From Gaiellasilicea sp963730405 (GTDB lineage: Bacteria > Actinomycetota > Thermoleophilia > Gaiellales > Gaiellaceae): 64,000 bases of DNA. The position numbers were made by a program, and so were the translations under genes. The notes beneath the pieces are model-generated. The model made no database searches. It saw only the letters and a list, made by a program, of their open reading frames with translations, and was not told where the DNA came from. Location: the NCBI GenBank assembly GCA_963730405.1, contig CAVSRW010000014.1, positions 148,497 through 212,496 on the forward strand, written 5' to 3'. Shown in pieces: positions 38,372 to 46,864 of the stretch. How positions within the stretch are numbered: the stretch's first letter is position 1; the number at the start of each line of letters is the position of its first letter.

Positions 38372-38400
38372 ACCAGTATCAACTACAGAAAATGTAGTTG
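38359..38400. promoter_or_regulatory. Two inverted repeats in the lon / XRE-cupin divergent region
   Basis: CAACTACA (38380-38387) and TGTAGTTG (38393-38400) form a perfect 8-bp inverted repeat with a 5-base spacer. Nine bases nearer lon, TACTGG (38359-38364) and CCAGTA (38373-38378) form a second one centred on TGCA. The patch is unusually AT-rich for this DNA. Either could be an operator for lon, or for the divergent XRE-cupin gene. Confidence 0.6.
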
Positions 38401-38457
38401 TATTCCCGGCCGAGCGTCCAGTTGCCCCTGGACTAAACCTGCGTATGATCGTTGCTC

Positions 38458-39036
38458 ATGCCGAGAGCAACGCCACTCGCTGCCCGGAACGACACGCCGA
38501 GGGTCGGCGCCCGCGTTCGCTCGCTCCGACGCGAGCGGGGCCTGACGATCGAGCAGCTGGCGGCCGCGACGGGGCTGACGAAGGGCTTCATCAGCCAGCT
38601 GGAGCGGGATCGAACAGCCCCCTCGCTCTCCTCGATCGCGCGGATCTGCGACGCGCTCGGCGTCCGTCTCTCCCACATCTTCGAGCGCGAGCCCGCGCCG
38701 GCCCTCGTCCGGCGCCACGAGCGCCCCAAGGTCGACACCTACTTCCCGACCGAGAACCACCTGCTCTCCTCGCGCGACGAGGAGCGGTTCCAGGCGATCG
38801 AGTCCGAGGTCGCCCCGGGAGCGGGCGCCGGTGACGAGCTCTACTCGCTCCCCGGCGAGATGGAGTTCGTCTACGTGCTCGAGGGCAGCCTCGTGCTGCA
38901 GGTCGCCGACGAGACCCACGTGCTCGAGCAGGGCGACGCGATCACGTACCCGCTCTCGAAGCCACACACCTGGAAGAACGCCTCCGACACCGAGTCCCTC
39001 CGCGTGCTCTGGGTGTCGGTCCCCAACCCGTACTAG
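38458..39036 (+). CDS. XRE-family regulator with C-terminal cupin sensor
   Basis: 192 residues. HTH: VGARVRSLRRERGLTIEQLAAATGLTKGFISQLERDRTAPSLSSIARICDALG (about 15-70). Cupin: EFVYVLEGSLVLQVADETHVLEQGDAITYPLSKPHTWKNA (about 130-175). This is the PuuR/SinR-cupin architecture, in which a small polyamine, amino-acid or sugar ligand controls DNA binding. It diverges from lon and may bind the palindromes between them. No metabolic operon adjoins it, so the ligand is open. Confidence 0.92.
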   Translation: MPRATPLAARNDTPRVGARVRSLRRERGLTIEQLAAATGLTKGFISQLERDRTAPSLSSIARICDALGVRLSHIFEREPAPALVRRHERPKVDTYFPTENHLLSSRDEERFQAIESEVAPGAGAGDELYSLPGEMEFVYVLEGSLVLQVADETHVLEQGDAITYPLSKPHTWKNASDTESLRVLWVSVPNPY

Positions 39037-39038
39037 CT

Positions 39039-40127
39039 CTAGCGCACGAAGCGCTGCAGCGAGAACAGCGCGACGCGGCCGGCGAGCTCGTCCGCGCGCC
39101 GTGTGCGCCACGTCATCACCGTCGCGACCAGAGCGCCGCCCTCGTAGGCGACGACGCCGTTGTCGTGACGGGCGTCCGTGAGCCAGCCCGCTTTGTGCAG
39201 CACGGCGACGGCCGGGTCGAAGAACCTGTCGAGCTTGCCACGGTCGGTGACCTGCGCGAGCAGCCAGAGCAGATAGCGCGCCTCGGAGCCGGTCACGCCG
39301 AGCCGCAGCAGCGGCCCTCGCCCGGCCGCGGCGAGGTAGACCGTGCGGGCGAGGCGCGCGAGGTCGGCGGCGGTCGTGTACTTGCCGACGCCGAACGCGG
39401 GCTGGCTCTCGACGCGGATCGGGATCGGCGACCCCGCCGCGGGCCGCCGCGGCCTCTCGTAGCCCCCGTACATCAGCGAGTCCGTCAGCCCGAGCGCACG
39501 CATCGTCTCGTTGACCCGGTCCGACCCGGCCGCGGTCGAGCCGCCGAGCCAGACCTCGAGCGCGTTTGCGGCCTCGTTGTCGGAGCTGACGAGCATCTTG
39601 GCGAGCAGACCGCCGACGCCCGAGCTCGGCGACGGTTTGCCGTGGAGGTTGCGCAGCACCGTGACCGCGATCGCGAGCTTCAGTGTCGAGCCTGCCGGAA
39701 AGCGGGCCTTCGCGTTCCACGCCGCTCCCTCCCCGGTGCGGAGGTCCTGGACGTAGATCCCGCTCGTGCCCCCGTGCTCGTCCGCGAGCCGCCGCAGTGT
39801 CCGGCCGAGCGTGGCATCGAGCCGCGGCGCGCGCAGGAGCGGGTCCGCGTCCGGCGGGAGCGCGAAGACCGGCCGGACGCTGCTCGTCGACCGGCGGTTG
39901 AGGCCGTCGATGGCGGTGACGGCGACGCTCGTCGACCCCGGGACGAGGCGCACGTTGACCGAGAAGGTGCGACCGCGGACCGGCTCGACGGCGGCGACGT
40001 AGCGTCCGGCCTTGACGATGATCCGCTCCGTGCCGCGCGGCACCGTCCCGGCGACGAGGCCGAAGGACACCTCGCGCGGCGCGGGGGCCACGATCGCCGG
40101 AGGAGGGAGGGCCGGGGCGTCGATCAT
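39039..40127 (-). CDS. Class A beta-lactamase-like serine hydrolase with N-terminal Ig-like domain
   Basis: 362 residues. The first 95 or so form a beta-domain (VNVRLVPGSTSVAVTAIDGLNRRS) like bacterial Ig/adhesion modules. The rest is a beta-lactamase2 fold: S-x-x-K as AGSTLK, S-D-N as VSSDN, and K-x-G as HKAGW in place of KTG. No signal peptide is visible from this start. Such proteins may be penicillin-recognising enzymes of unknown target and need not give resistance. It diverges from dinB with 9 bases between the start codons. Confidence 0.8.
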   Translation of the reverse strand: MIDAPALPPPAIVAPAPREVSFGLVAGTVPRGTERIIVKAGRYVAAVEPVRGRTFSVNVRLVPGSTSVAVTAIDGLNRRSTSSVRPVFALPPDADPLLRAPRLDATLGRTLRRLADEHGGTSGIYVQDLRTGEGAAWNAKARFPAGSTLKLAIAVTVLRNLHGKPSPSSGVGGLLAKMLVSSDNEAANALEVWLGGSTAAGSDRVNETMRALGLTDSLMYGGYERPRRPAAGSPIPIRVESQPAFGVGKYTTAADLARLARTVYLAAAGRGPLLRLGVTGSEARYLLWLLAQVTDRGKLDRFFDPAVAVLHKAGWLTDARHDNGVVAYEGGALVATVMTWRTRRADELAGRVALFSLQRFVR

Positions 40128-40136
40128 GCTTGCATC

Positions 40137-41231
40137 ATGGCGCGTCCGACCCGCATTCTCGCCCATCTCGACCTCGACGCCTTCTTCGCGGCGGTGGAGG
40201 AGCTGGAGCAGCCGGAGCTCCGCACGAAGCCGCTCGTCGTCGGCGGCGACCCGCGAGGCCGCGGCGTCGTCTCGACGGCGAACTATGTCGCCCGACGGTT
40301 CGGGATCCACTCGGCAATGAGCTGTGCCGAGGCATTCCGGCGCTGCCCGAGCGCCGTCTTCGTCCGGCCTCGGCACACGCTCTACCGCGAGTACTCGCAG
40401 GCGGTCTGGGCATCCGTGCGGGAGGTCGTCCCGCGCGTCGAGCGGACCGGGCTCGACGAGGGGTACCTCGACTTCGCGGGACTGGCGGCGAACTACACCC
40501 GAGCGCGGGCGGTCGCGGAGGCGGTGCAGGTGTCCGTCGGCGCGGCGACGAGCCTGTCCTGCTCGCTCGGCGTCGCGCCGACGAAGGTCGTGGCCAAGGT
40601 CGCGTCCGACCGGCGCAAGCCGGGCGGGATCACGGTCGTGCCCGCAGGAACCGAAGGAGCGTTCCTGGCGCCGTTCCCGGTCCGGGCGCTCCCGGGCGTC
40701 GGGCCTCGCGCCGAGGCACGGCTGGCGGCGGCGGGCGTGACGACCATCGGGGCGCTCGCCGCGCTCCCGGATCCCGACCTGCGCGCGCTGCTGACCGGCC
40801 AGGTCGGCCGGATGCTGCGCGACCGCGCGAACGGCATCGACCCGCGTGGGCTCGAGGACACCGCCGAGCGGATCTCGATCTCCGTCGAGGAGACGTTCGA
40901 GCGCGACCTGCACGACCGCGCGCTCCTGCACGCCGAGCTGCGACGGATGGCGGAGCGCCTCGGCGCGTATCTCCGACGCGACGGGCTCTCCGCCCGCACG
41001 GTGACGACGAAGCTCCGCTACGGAGACTTCTCGATCCGGAGCCGGTCGACGAGCCTCGACGTCGGCATCGACGACCCGGCGAGGATCGGCGACCTCGCCT
41101 GCGCGCTGCTCGACCGCGGCCTGCGCGACCGGCCGGGTGCGCTGCGACTCGTCGGCGTGGGCCTCTCGGGCCTCTCCGACTACCGGCAGCTGACGCTGGA
41201 CGAGCCGGGGCTAGCGGTCGGCGCCGAATAG
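40137..41231 (+). CDS. dinB: DNA polymerase IV (Y family)
   Basis: 364 residues. Catalytic carboxylates in HLDLDAFFAAVE (Asp near 11) and TGLDEGYLDF (Asp-Glu near 107), the VVSTANYVARRFGIHSAMSCAEA fingers region, helix-hairpin-helix LPGVGPRAEARLAAAGVTTIGAL, and a little-finger domain. It performs error-prone translesion synthesis. No beta-clamp motif is certain at the C-terminus (DYRQLTLDEPG contains QLTL, a plausible clamp peptide). The 3' end overlaps the convergent ankyrin gene by 21 bases. Confidence 0.96.
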   Translation: MARPTRILAHLDLDAFFAAVEELEQPELRTKPLVVGGDPRGRGVVSTANYVARRFGIHSAMSCAEAFRRCPSAVFVRPRHTLYREYSQAVWASVREVVPRVERTGLDEGYLDFAGLAANYTRARAVAEAVQVSVGAATSLSCSLGVAPTKVVAKVASDRRKPGGITVVPAGTEGAFLAPFPVRALPGVGPRAEARLAAAGVTTIGALAALPDPDLRALLTGQVGRMLRDRANGIDPRGLEDTAERISISVEETFERDLHDRALLHAELRRMAERLGAYLRRDGLSARTVTTKLRYGDFSIRSRSTSLDVGIDDPARIGDLACALLDRGLRDRPGALRLVGVGLSGLSDYRQLTLDEPGLAVGAE

Positions 41232-41642
41232 CTCGCGCGTGTCGCCGGCAGCGACGTCCGCCGGCGTACGGCCGTCGCCGTCGCGCGCCGCCGCGTCGGC
41301 TCCGTACTGGAGCAGCAGCTCGGCCGTGCCACGCTGATCGAAGCGGGCGGCGAGGTGGAGCGGTGTCGAACCGTCTGCGGCGCGAGCGTGGACGAGCGAC
41401 GCGTCGGCGGCGAGCAGCTCCTCGAGCCCGCGCGTCCGTCCGACAGCGGCGGCGTCGAAGACGTCGAGCGCCGGGTTGGCGTCGAGGATCGTCTCGACGA
41501 GGTCGGCCTGGCCGTTCGCAAGCGCGTACAGCACGGGCGAGAGCCCAGCCTCGTTACGCTCGCCCGCCCGGTCCGGATCTTGGTCGAGCTCGTCGCGCAC
41601 GGCGTCCCCGTCCCCTGCCGCGATCGCGTCGAAGAGGCTCAT
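41211..41642 (-). CDS. Ankyrin-repeat protein
   Basis: 143 residues with three to four ankyrin repeats: NEAGLSPVLYALANGQADLVETILDANP, then a degenerate repeat, then DGSTPLHLAARFDQRGTAELLLQYGADAAARDGDGRTPADVA. It is a protein-interaction module with no other domain. Its ATG overlaps the stop of the amidinotransferase-like gene, so the pair is co-translated and it may bind that enzyme. Confidence 0.9.
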   Translation of the reverse strand: MSLFDAIAAGDGDAVRDELDQDPDRAGERNEAGLSPVLYALANGQADLVETILDANPALDVFDAAAVGRTRGLEELLAADASLVHARAADGSTPLHLAARFDQRGTAELLLQYGADAAARDGDGRTPADVAAGDTRELFGADR

Positions 41643-42490
41643 CCGCGCAGCACCGGCCGGGTCAGGCAGGTCGGCCCGCCGTCGCCCTTGCGCGAGATCT
41701 CGTCGCCCTTGTAGACGAGCACCTCCACGCCCGCGGCCTCCATGCGCTGCCGCGTCCGGTCGTTGCCCTCGAGCGCGAGCGCCAGCCTCGGCCCGAGCGC
41801 GAGCACGTTCGGCCCCATCGACTCGAACTCCTCGTCCGGCACCTCGACCAGCTCGATTCCGCGCTCGGCGAGGAGCTCCAGCAGCCGCACCGGAGCCAGG
41901 CGCGGGTAGACGAGCGCGAGATCGTCGTCGAGGGGCGAGATCAGGCTCATCAGGTGCATCACCTCGGCGCGTCCGTTCCAGTGCGGCAGGTCGTAGGACA
42001 GCACCTCGACATCGGGGAAGGCCGCCTGCAGCTGCTCGACGCCCGACGCATTCGTGCGGTACCCGCGCCCGACCAGGAGCGTGTCGCGGTCGAGCCAGAG
42101 CGTGTCGCCGCCGTCGATCGTCCCCGGAGCCTCGATGCGGGCGGCGACGGGGACACCGGCATCAGCGAGGTCGGCCTCGAGCGCGCCCGGCTCCCCCAGC
42201 CGGCCGTCTTTCCCGGGCCGGAGCAGCACCGCCCCCTGCTCGCCGACGAGGACGGGGTCGTAGGCGTAGATCGCGTCGGGGTTGCCGCGCTCGCCCTCGG
42301 CCACGATCACCTCGGCGCCCGCACTCGCGAGGATCTCGCGCAGCGCCTCGTGCTCGGCTGCAGCGGCGGCGAGATCCGGCTCGGCGCGCCAGCCGTACTC
42401 GCGCCAGCGGTCCGCGTCGGCCGGCTGCGGCGGGCGCACGAGCACGCGCCGGAGCGGCGAGGTCATCGAGCGGGCGCCGTAGGAGCTCAT
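41639..42490 (-). CDS. Amidinotransferase/dimethylarginine dimethylaminohydrolase-family protein
   Basis: 283 residues (ATG 42466 is an alternative start). Guanidino-group-modifying fold: RRVLVRPPQ start, TIDGGDTLWLDRDTLLVGRGYRTN, His in VMHLMSLISPLDDD, MGPNVLALGP, and the catalytic Cys in GGPTCLTRPV at the end. It probably hydrolyses or transfers a guanidino group from arginine or methylated arginine. Coupled to the ankyrin gene. Confidence 0.88.
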   Translation of the reverse strand: MSSYGARSMTSPLRRVLVRPPQPADADRWREYGWRAEPDLAAAAAEHEALREILASAGAEVIVAEGERGNPDAIYAYDPVLVGEQGAVLLRPGKDGRLGEPGALEADLADAGVPVAARIEAPGTIDGGDTLWLDRDTLLVGRGYRTNASGVEQLQAAFPDVEVLSYDLPHWNGRAEVMHLMSLISPLDDDLALVYPRLAPVRLLELLAERGIELVEVPDEEFESMGPNVLALGPRLALALEGNDRTRQRMEAAGVEVLVYKGDEISRKGDGGPTCLTRPVLRG

Positions 42491-42595
42491 GGGAGCCGGA
42501 ACGCTAGCTCACCGTCCCAAGGCGAGCCGGCCGTGATCGAGTCGCCGACCGCGGCCGACATGGATTTGCCGCTCGTCGGCGCGCATGATCATCGG

Positions 42596-43189
42596 ATGAC
42601 CATCTATCACGACGCCAGCCGCGGCTGGCAGGACCGCTTCGATACGCGCCGTCTTGCCGACCGGATCGAGGACCGGATCGTGCACGACGCGATCGACGCA
42701 GACGACCGCGCCTTCATCGAGGCGCGCGACATGTTCTTCCTGGCCACCGCCGACCAGGACGGCTTTCCGACGTGCTCGTACAAGGGCGGCGACCCGGGCT
42801 TCGTCCGCGTCATCGACGAGCACACGATCGCGTTTCCCGTCTACGACGGCAACGGCATGTTCCTCTCGCTCGGGAACCTGACGCTGAACCCGCGCGTCGG
42901 CCTGCTCTTCATCGACTTCGAGGGACAGAAGCGGCTGCGGCTCGACGGCCTCGCGCGCGTCGAGGACGGCGACGCGCTGCTCGGGGAGTACGAGCGTGCG
43001 CAGGCGATCGTGCGCGTCGAAGCGCTGCGCGTCTATCCGAACTGCCCGCGCTACATCCACAAGCTCCGGCTCGTCGAGCGCTCCCGCTTCACGCCACGCG
43101 CCGACTGCGAGCCGCCGGTGCCGGACTGGAAGCGGCGGGAGTGGGCCAGGGATGTGCTCGCGGCCGGTGACCCGGCGAACGAGTCCTAG
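42596..43189 (+). CDS. Pyridoxamine-phosphate-oxidase-like FMN-binding protein
   Basis: 197 residues. Split beta-barrel pattern: FIEARDMFFLATADQDGFPTCSYKGGDPGFVRVIDEHTIAFPVYDGNGMFLSLGNLTLNPRVGLLFIDF is characteristic of PNPOx-like proteins that bind FMN or related cofactors. The C-terminal stretch YPNCPRYIHKLRLVERS is common in the subgroup. A flavin-dependent redox role is probable, the substrate unknown. The last four bases overlap the convergent TPR gene. Confidence 0.87.
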   Translation: MTIYHDASRGWQDRFDTRRLADRIEDRIVHDAIDADDRAFIEARDMFFLATADQDGFPTCSYKGGDPGFVRVIDEHTIAFPVYDGNGMFLSLGNLTLNPRVGLLFIDFEGQKRLRLDGLARVEDGDALLGEYERAQAIVRVEALRVYPNCPRYIHKLRLVERSRFTPRADCEPPVPDWKRREWARDVLAAGDPANES

Positions 43190-44010
43190 CTCGCGATCCT
43201 GAGCTGCTGCGCCATGCGGTCGTGCTCGGGCGTGCCCGGCTCGAGCCGCTCGAGCGCGTCGCTCCAGGCCGCCCTCGCCGCGGCGTCATGGCCCTGGCCG
43301 CGGTGGAGCGCGCCGAGGTTCGCCAGGACCCGGCCGGCGCCGTGGCTGTCGCCGATCTCGGTGAGGAGCGCGACCGCCGTCTCGTAGGAGTCGAGTGCAC
43401 CGGCCTCGTCGCCCATCCGCGCCTGGGTGAGTCCGAGTCCGTTCAGCGTCAGCGCCGCGCCGTGCGCGTCGTCGAGCGTCCGGAAGATCGCCAGCGCCCG
43501 CTCGCCCGCCTCGACCGCCTCGGTCAGCTGCTCCTCCGCGCGCAAGACGGCCGCCTGCTGGCTCAGGCGCATCGCTTCGCGCCGGTCGGGCGCCGCCGGC
43601 CGCGCGGTTCGCCTTGCAGCCAGCTCCCGACCTCGCGACTCGACGCCGGTCATCGCCGCGCCTCCGGCGGCAACTGCGCGCTTCATCCCGCCCGCGGCCC
43701 TCCGGTGTGCCGCGGCACCGCGCTGCCGCGCCGATTCGCCCTTCGCGGACCAGTCGACGCCGGCGATCCTGGTGGATGCGGCCCGGGACGCGCCGAGCAC
43801 GCGTCCACTCGCCCGACCGAGTCGTGGCTTGACCGCGCCCGCCAGGGCGCGGCCCTGCAGCCCGACGACCGCGATCAGGAGCAGCCCGCCGACGACGATC
43901 ACGACGAACGGGACGGTGAAGCCGATGGCGACGAGCAGCGCGCCCCAGAAGAGGCAAATCGCGCCGAGCACGGACAATCGTCTTTCGTTTTGCGAGAGCT
44001 CTCGCGACAT
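43186..44010 (-). CDS. Membrane-anchored TPR protein
   Basis: 274 residues. Two hydrophobic helices near the N-terminus (about 13-30 and 33-52), then a basic Ala/Arg-rich stretch, then three tetratricopeptide repeats (about 150-265): LTEAVEAGERALAIFRTL, LNGLGLTQARMGDEAGALDSYETAVALL, and LANLGALHRGQGHDAAARAAWSDAL. The TPRs face the cytoplasm if both helices span the membrane. Likely scaffold; partner unknown. Confidence 0.82.
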   Translation of the reverse strand: MSRELSQNERRLSVLGAICLFWGALLVAIGFTVPFVVIVVGGLLLIAVVGLQGRALAGAVKPRLGRASGRVLGASRAASTRIAGVDWSAKGESARQRGAAAHRRAAGGMKRAVAAGGAAMTGVESRGRELAARRTARPAAPDRREAMRLSQQAAVLRAEEQLTEAVEAGERALAIFRTLDDAHGAALTLNGLGLTQARMGDEAGALDSYETAVALLTEIGDSHGAGRVLANLGALHRGQGHDAAARAAWSDALERLEPGTPEHDRMAQQLRIAS

Positions 44011-44085
44011 CGTCGCACCCCCTTCTCCGGACGGCTCCAGCTGTTTCTGTTCGCGCCGCCGGACGACGCTCCTGCGGCGTAAAGG

Positions 44086-45198
44086 CTAGAGGATGAGCCG
44101 CCGATGCCGCGCGAGAGCGGTGAGGACGGCGTCGACGTCGGCGGCGGTGTTGTAGAGATGGAGCGAGATCCGCAGGCTGGAGTCGCGCTCCGAGGCGACG
44201 ATGTCGTCAGTCCCGAGCGCGGCGACGAGCGCGGGCGCGTCGGTCGAGCGGACGCACACGAGCGGGCCGCGCGGCGGCGCCGCGACCTGGGCGCCGAGCT
44301 CGTCGAGGCCGGCGAGCAGCCGGTCGACGAGCCCGCGGACGTGCTCCTGGATCGCCGGGACACCCGCCTCCAGGATCAGGTCGATGCCCGCGAGGCCGCC
44401 GTAGATACTCGGCACCGGCGGCGTGCCTGCGTCGTAGCGGCGCGCCGTCGGGTGCGGGCGGTAGCTCGCGATCTGCATCTCGAAGATGTTCTCGTCCGCG
44501 AACCAGCCGGTCTGCGTCGGCAGGCGGCGGCGCACCTCGTCGCCGACGTACATGTACGCCAGCCCCGCCGACGCGAGCAGGTACTTGACCGTGCCTCCGA
44601 CGACGACGTCCGCGAGGTCCGCCGCCCGGAGCGGCAGCGCGCCCGCGCCCTGGTAGGCGTCGACGAGCATCAGCGCTCCGTGCTCCCGTGCAACCTCGCC
44701 GATCGCGGCGACGTCGTGCACCTTGCCGGTGCGGAAGGAGACAAAGGTCGAGCAGACGAGCGCCGTCCGCTCGTCGACCGCGGCCGCGTATGCCTCCGGC
44801 TCGGGCTCGACCTGGACGACCTCGGCGCCGCGCAGCTCCTGTGCGTGCGCGATCTGGCCGACCGTCGGGAACTCGTTCTCCGAGATGACGATCCGGTTCC
44901 GCTCGCCGTGGAAGTCGAGCGCCGAGACGAGCGCGCTGACGGCGGCGGAGACGGAGGTCTGGATGGCGACCTCGTCCGCCTGCACGGAGAGGAGGTCGGC
45001 GAAGCGGCCGCGGATCGCCTCCGAACGCTCGACCCAGTGGTCCCACTCCGCCCCGTTCGCGTCCCAGCCGTCGAGGTACTCCTCGTAGGCGGCGCGAACG
45101 GAGTCGGAGAGCGCCCCCTGCGAGCAGGAGTTGACGTAGACCTTGTCGCGGAAGACCGGGAACCGTCCCCGGATCGCTTCACCGACCAAGCAGGCCAC
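44086..45198 (-). CDS. Class V aminotransferase (cysteine-desulfurase-like fold)
   Basis: 370 residues from a GTG at 45198 (TTG 45189 is an alternative). Residues FRDKVYVNSCSQGALSDSVRAAYEEYLDGW open the fold. The PLP site includes LVDAYQGAGALPL and the Schiff-base Lys in VVGGTVKYLL. Further on come GLAYMYVG and a C-terminal SLRISLHLYNTAADVDAVL. Family members act as aminotransferases, cysteine desulfurases or kynureninase/epimerase-like enzymes. It lies 149 bases after livF, separated by a strong hairpin, so it may be a separate unit. Confidence 0.87.
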   Translation of the reverse strand: MACLVGEAIRGRFPVFRDKVYVNSCSQGALSDSVRAAYEEYLDGWDANGAEWDHWVERSEAIRGRFADLLSVQADEVAIQTSVSAAVSALVSALDFHGERNRIVISENEFPTVGQIAHAQELRGAEVVQVEPEPEAYAAAVDERTALVCSTFVSFRTGKVHDVAAIGEVAREHGALMLVDAYQGAGALPLRAADLADVVVGGTVKYLLASAGLAYMYVGDEVRRRLPTQTGWFADENIFEMQIASYRPHPTARRYDAGTPPVPSIYGGLAGIDLILEAGVPAIQEHVRGLVDRLLAGLDELGAQVAAPPRGPLVCVRSTDAPALVAALGTDDIVASERDSSLRISLHLYNTAADVDAVLTALARHRRLIL

Positions 45199-45290
45199 CT
45201 CGCGTTCCTGGCGCGCCGCTCGCGGTGCGTAGGCCGGTGGAACAGTACGGAGGTACGGGCCGCCGGCTGGAGCGCCGCGAGCGGCGCGAG

Positions 45291-45330
45291 GCTGCGCCGG
45301 AGGCCGGCTCCGCCGGCCGGGAGGCGCAGC
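45291..45330 (-). terminator. GC-rich hairpin after livF
   Basis: GCTGCGCC (45291-45298) pairs with GGCGCAGC (45323-45330), with a second inner stem GGCCGGC/GCCGGCC. It lies 18 bases past the livF stop and probably ends the liv operon or protects its message. Confidence 0.6.
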
Positions 45331-45347
45331 CGTCCAGGGGCGCGAGG

Positions 45348-46067
45348 TCACCGACCAAGGTAGGCCTTGCGGAGGTCCTCGTCCTCGAGCAGGTCCTTCG
45401 CCTTCCCCTCGAGGACGACGCGGCCGGTCGAGAGCACGTAGCCGCGGTCGGCGATCGAGAGCGAGACGTTTGCATTCTGCTCGACCACGAGCATCGCGAC
45501 GCCGGAATCGTGCACCTGCTTGATGATCTCGAAGCTCCGCTCGACGAGGATCGGCGCGAGCCCCATCGACGGCTCGTCCATCAGCAGCAGCTTCGGCTTC
45601 GACATCAGCGCCCTGCCCATCGCGAGCATCTGCTGCTCGCCGCCTGAGAGCGTCCCGGCCAGCTGCTTCCGCCGCTCGTGGAGAAGCGGGAAGAGGCCGT
45701 AGACCCGCTCGAACTCCTCCCTCAGGTCAGCCTTCGGGCGCAAGTAGGCGCCCATCTCCAGGTTCTCGAGCACCGTCATCGGCGCGAAGACGCGGCGGTT
45801 CTCCGGCACGATCGCGAGCCCGCGGGCGATCCGGTGGGCTGTCGGCCGCTGCGTGACCTCCTCTCCGGCGAACCGGACCGAGCCCCGTCGCGGCGACACG
45901 ATGCCCAGAATCGTCTTCAGCGTCGTCGACTTGCCCGACGCGTTGCCGCCGAGGAGGCAGACCAGCTCGCCCTCGCCGACGACGAGGTCGACGGCCTGCA
46001 GGATGTGGATCTGGCCGTAGTACGTGTCCACGGCCTCCAGCTGCAACAGCGGCGCCCGCCCGTTCAC
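45348..46067 (-). CDS. livF: Branched-chain amino-acid-type ABC transporter ATPase LivF
   Basis: 239 residues, GTG start overlapping livG. Walker A LLGGNASGKSTTLKT, signature LSGGEQQMLAMGRAL, Walker B LLLMDEPSMGLAP and H-loop region VEQNAN. The final gene of livKHMGF. It supplies one of two ATPases for the HAAT importer. Confidence 0.95.
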   Translation of the reverse strand: MNGRAPLLQLEAVDTYYGQIHILQAVDLVVGEGELVCLLGGNASGKSTTLKTILGIVSPRRGSVRFAGEEVTQRPTAHRIARGLAIVPENRRVFAPMTVLENLEMGAYLRPKADLREEFERVYGLFPLLHERRKQLAGTLSGGEQQMLAMGRALMSKPKLLLMDEPSMGLAPILVERSFEIIKQVHDSGVAMLVVEQNANVSLSIADRGYVLSTGRVVLEGKAKDLLEDEDLRKAYLGR

Positions 46068-46864
46068 TTGGTCGCGACCGCCTTCGTGCCCAGGTATGCC
46101 TCGACGACGCGGGGATCGGTCGCGACCGCCTCGAACGACCCCTCCGCGATCTTGACCCCGTGGTCGAGCGCGACGACCCGGTCGGAGATCCCTTCGACGA
46201 CGTGCATGTCGTGCTCGATCACGAGGATCGTGTGGCCGCCGTCGGTGCGCAGCTTGGCGATCAGCTCGGTGATCTCGTGCGTCTCCTTCGGGTTCATCCC
46301 GGCCGCGGGCTCGTCGAGCAGCAGCACGCGCGGGCCGGTGGCGGTCGCCCGCGCGATCTCCAGCCGCCGCCGGTTCGCGTACGAGAGCGAGTACGCGGGC
46401 TGGTTCCAGCGGTAGCCCATCAGCCGCTCGCCGAAGAAGGCCAACTTCTCCTCCGCAAGCTGCGAGATCTCCCGCTCCTCGCGCCGCATCGACGGCGTCC
46501 GCAGCATCGAGCGGATCACTCCGGCCTTCGTCCGCCCGTAGGCGGCCGCCATCACGTTCTCCTTCACGGTCATGTTCAGGAACAGCCGCAGCGTCTGGAA
46601 CGTGCGGGCGACACCGCGCTGCGTGATCGCGTGCGGCGGCAGGCCGAGGAGCGAGCCGCCGTCGAGGAGGATCTCACCGTGGTCGGGCCGGTAGACGCCG
46701 GTGATCAGGTTGAAGAGCGTCGTCTTCCCGGCCCCGTTCGGGCCGATCACGCTGACGATCTCGCCCTGGTCGACGTGCAGGTCGAGCCCGTCGATCACCT
46801 GCAGGCCGCCGAACGCCTTCGAGATCCCCTTCAGCTCGAGGATGCGATCACGCTGAGCGCTCAT
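46064..46864 (-). CDS. livG: Branched-chain amino-acid-type ABC transporter ATPase LivG
   Basis: 266 residues. Walker A IGPNGAGKTTLFN, the LivG-specific insertion with RTFQTLRLFLNMTVKENVM, LSYANRRRLEIARA in place of a canonical LSGG signature, Walker B VLLLDEPAAGMNP and IEHDMHVV. The altered signature (LSYANRR) is usual for LivG. ATG overlaps livM's stop and its own stop overlaps livF. Confidence 0.95.
   Translation of the reverse strand: MSAQRDRILELKGISKAFGGLQVIDGLDLHVDQGEIVSVIGPNGAGKTTLFNLITGVYRPDHGEILLDGGSLLGLPPHAITQRGVARTFQTLRLFLNMTVKENVMAAAYGRTKAGVIRSMLRTPSMRREEREISQLAEEKLAFFGERLMGYRWNQPAYSLSYANRRRLEIARATATGPRVLLLDEPAAGMNPKETHEITELIAKLRTDGGHTILVIEHDMHVVEGISDRVVALDHGVKIAEGSFEAVATDPRVVEAYLGTKAVATK

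Noticed and set aside
39165..40136. N-terminal extension of dinB
   Set aside because: The open frame upstream of 40137 overlaps the beta-lactamase gene antisense; the family N-terminus begins at the ATG at 40137.
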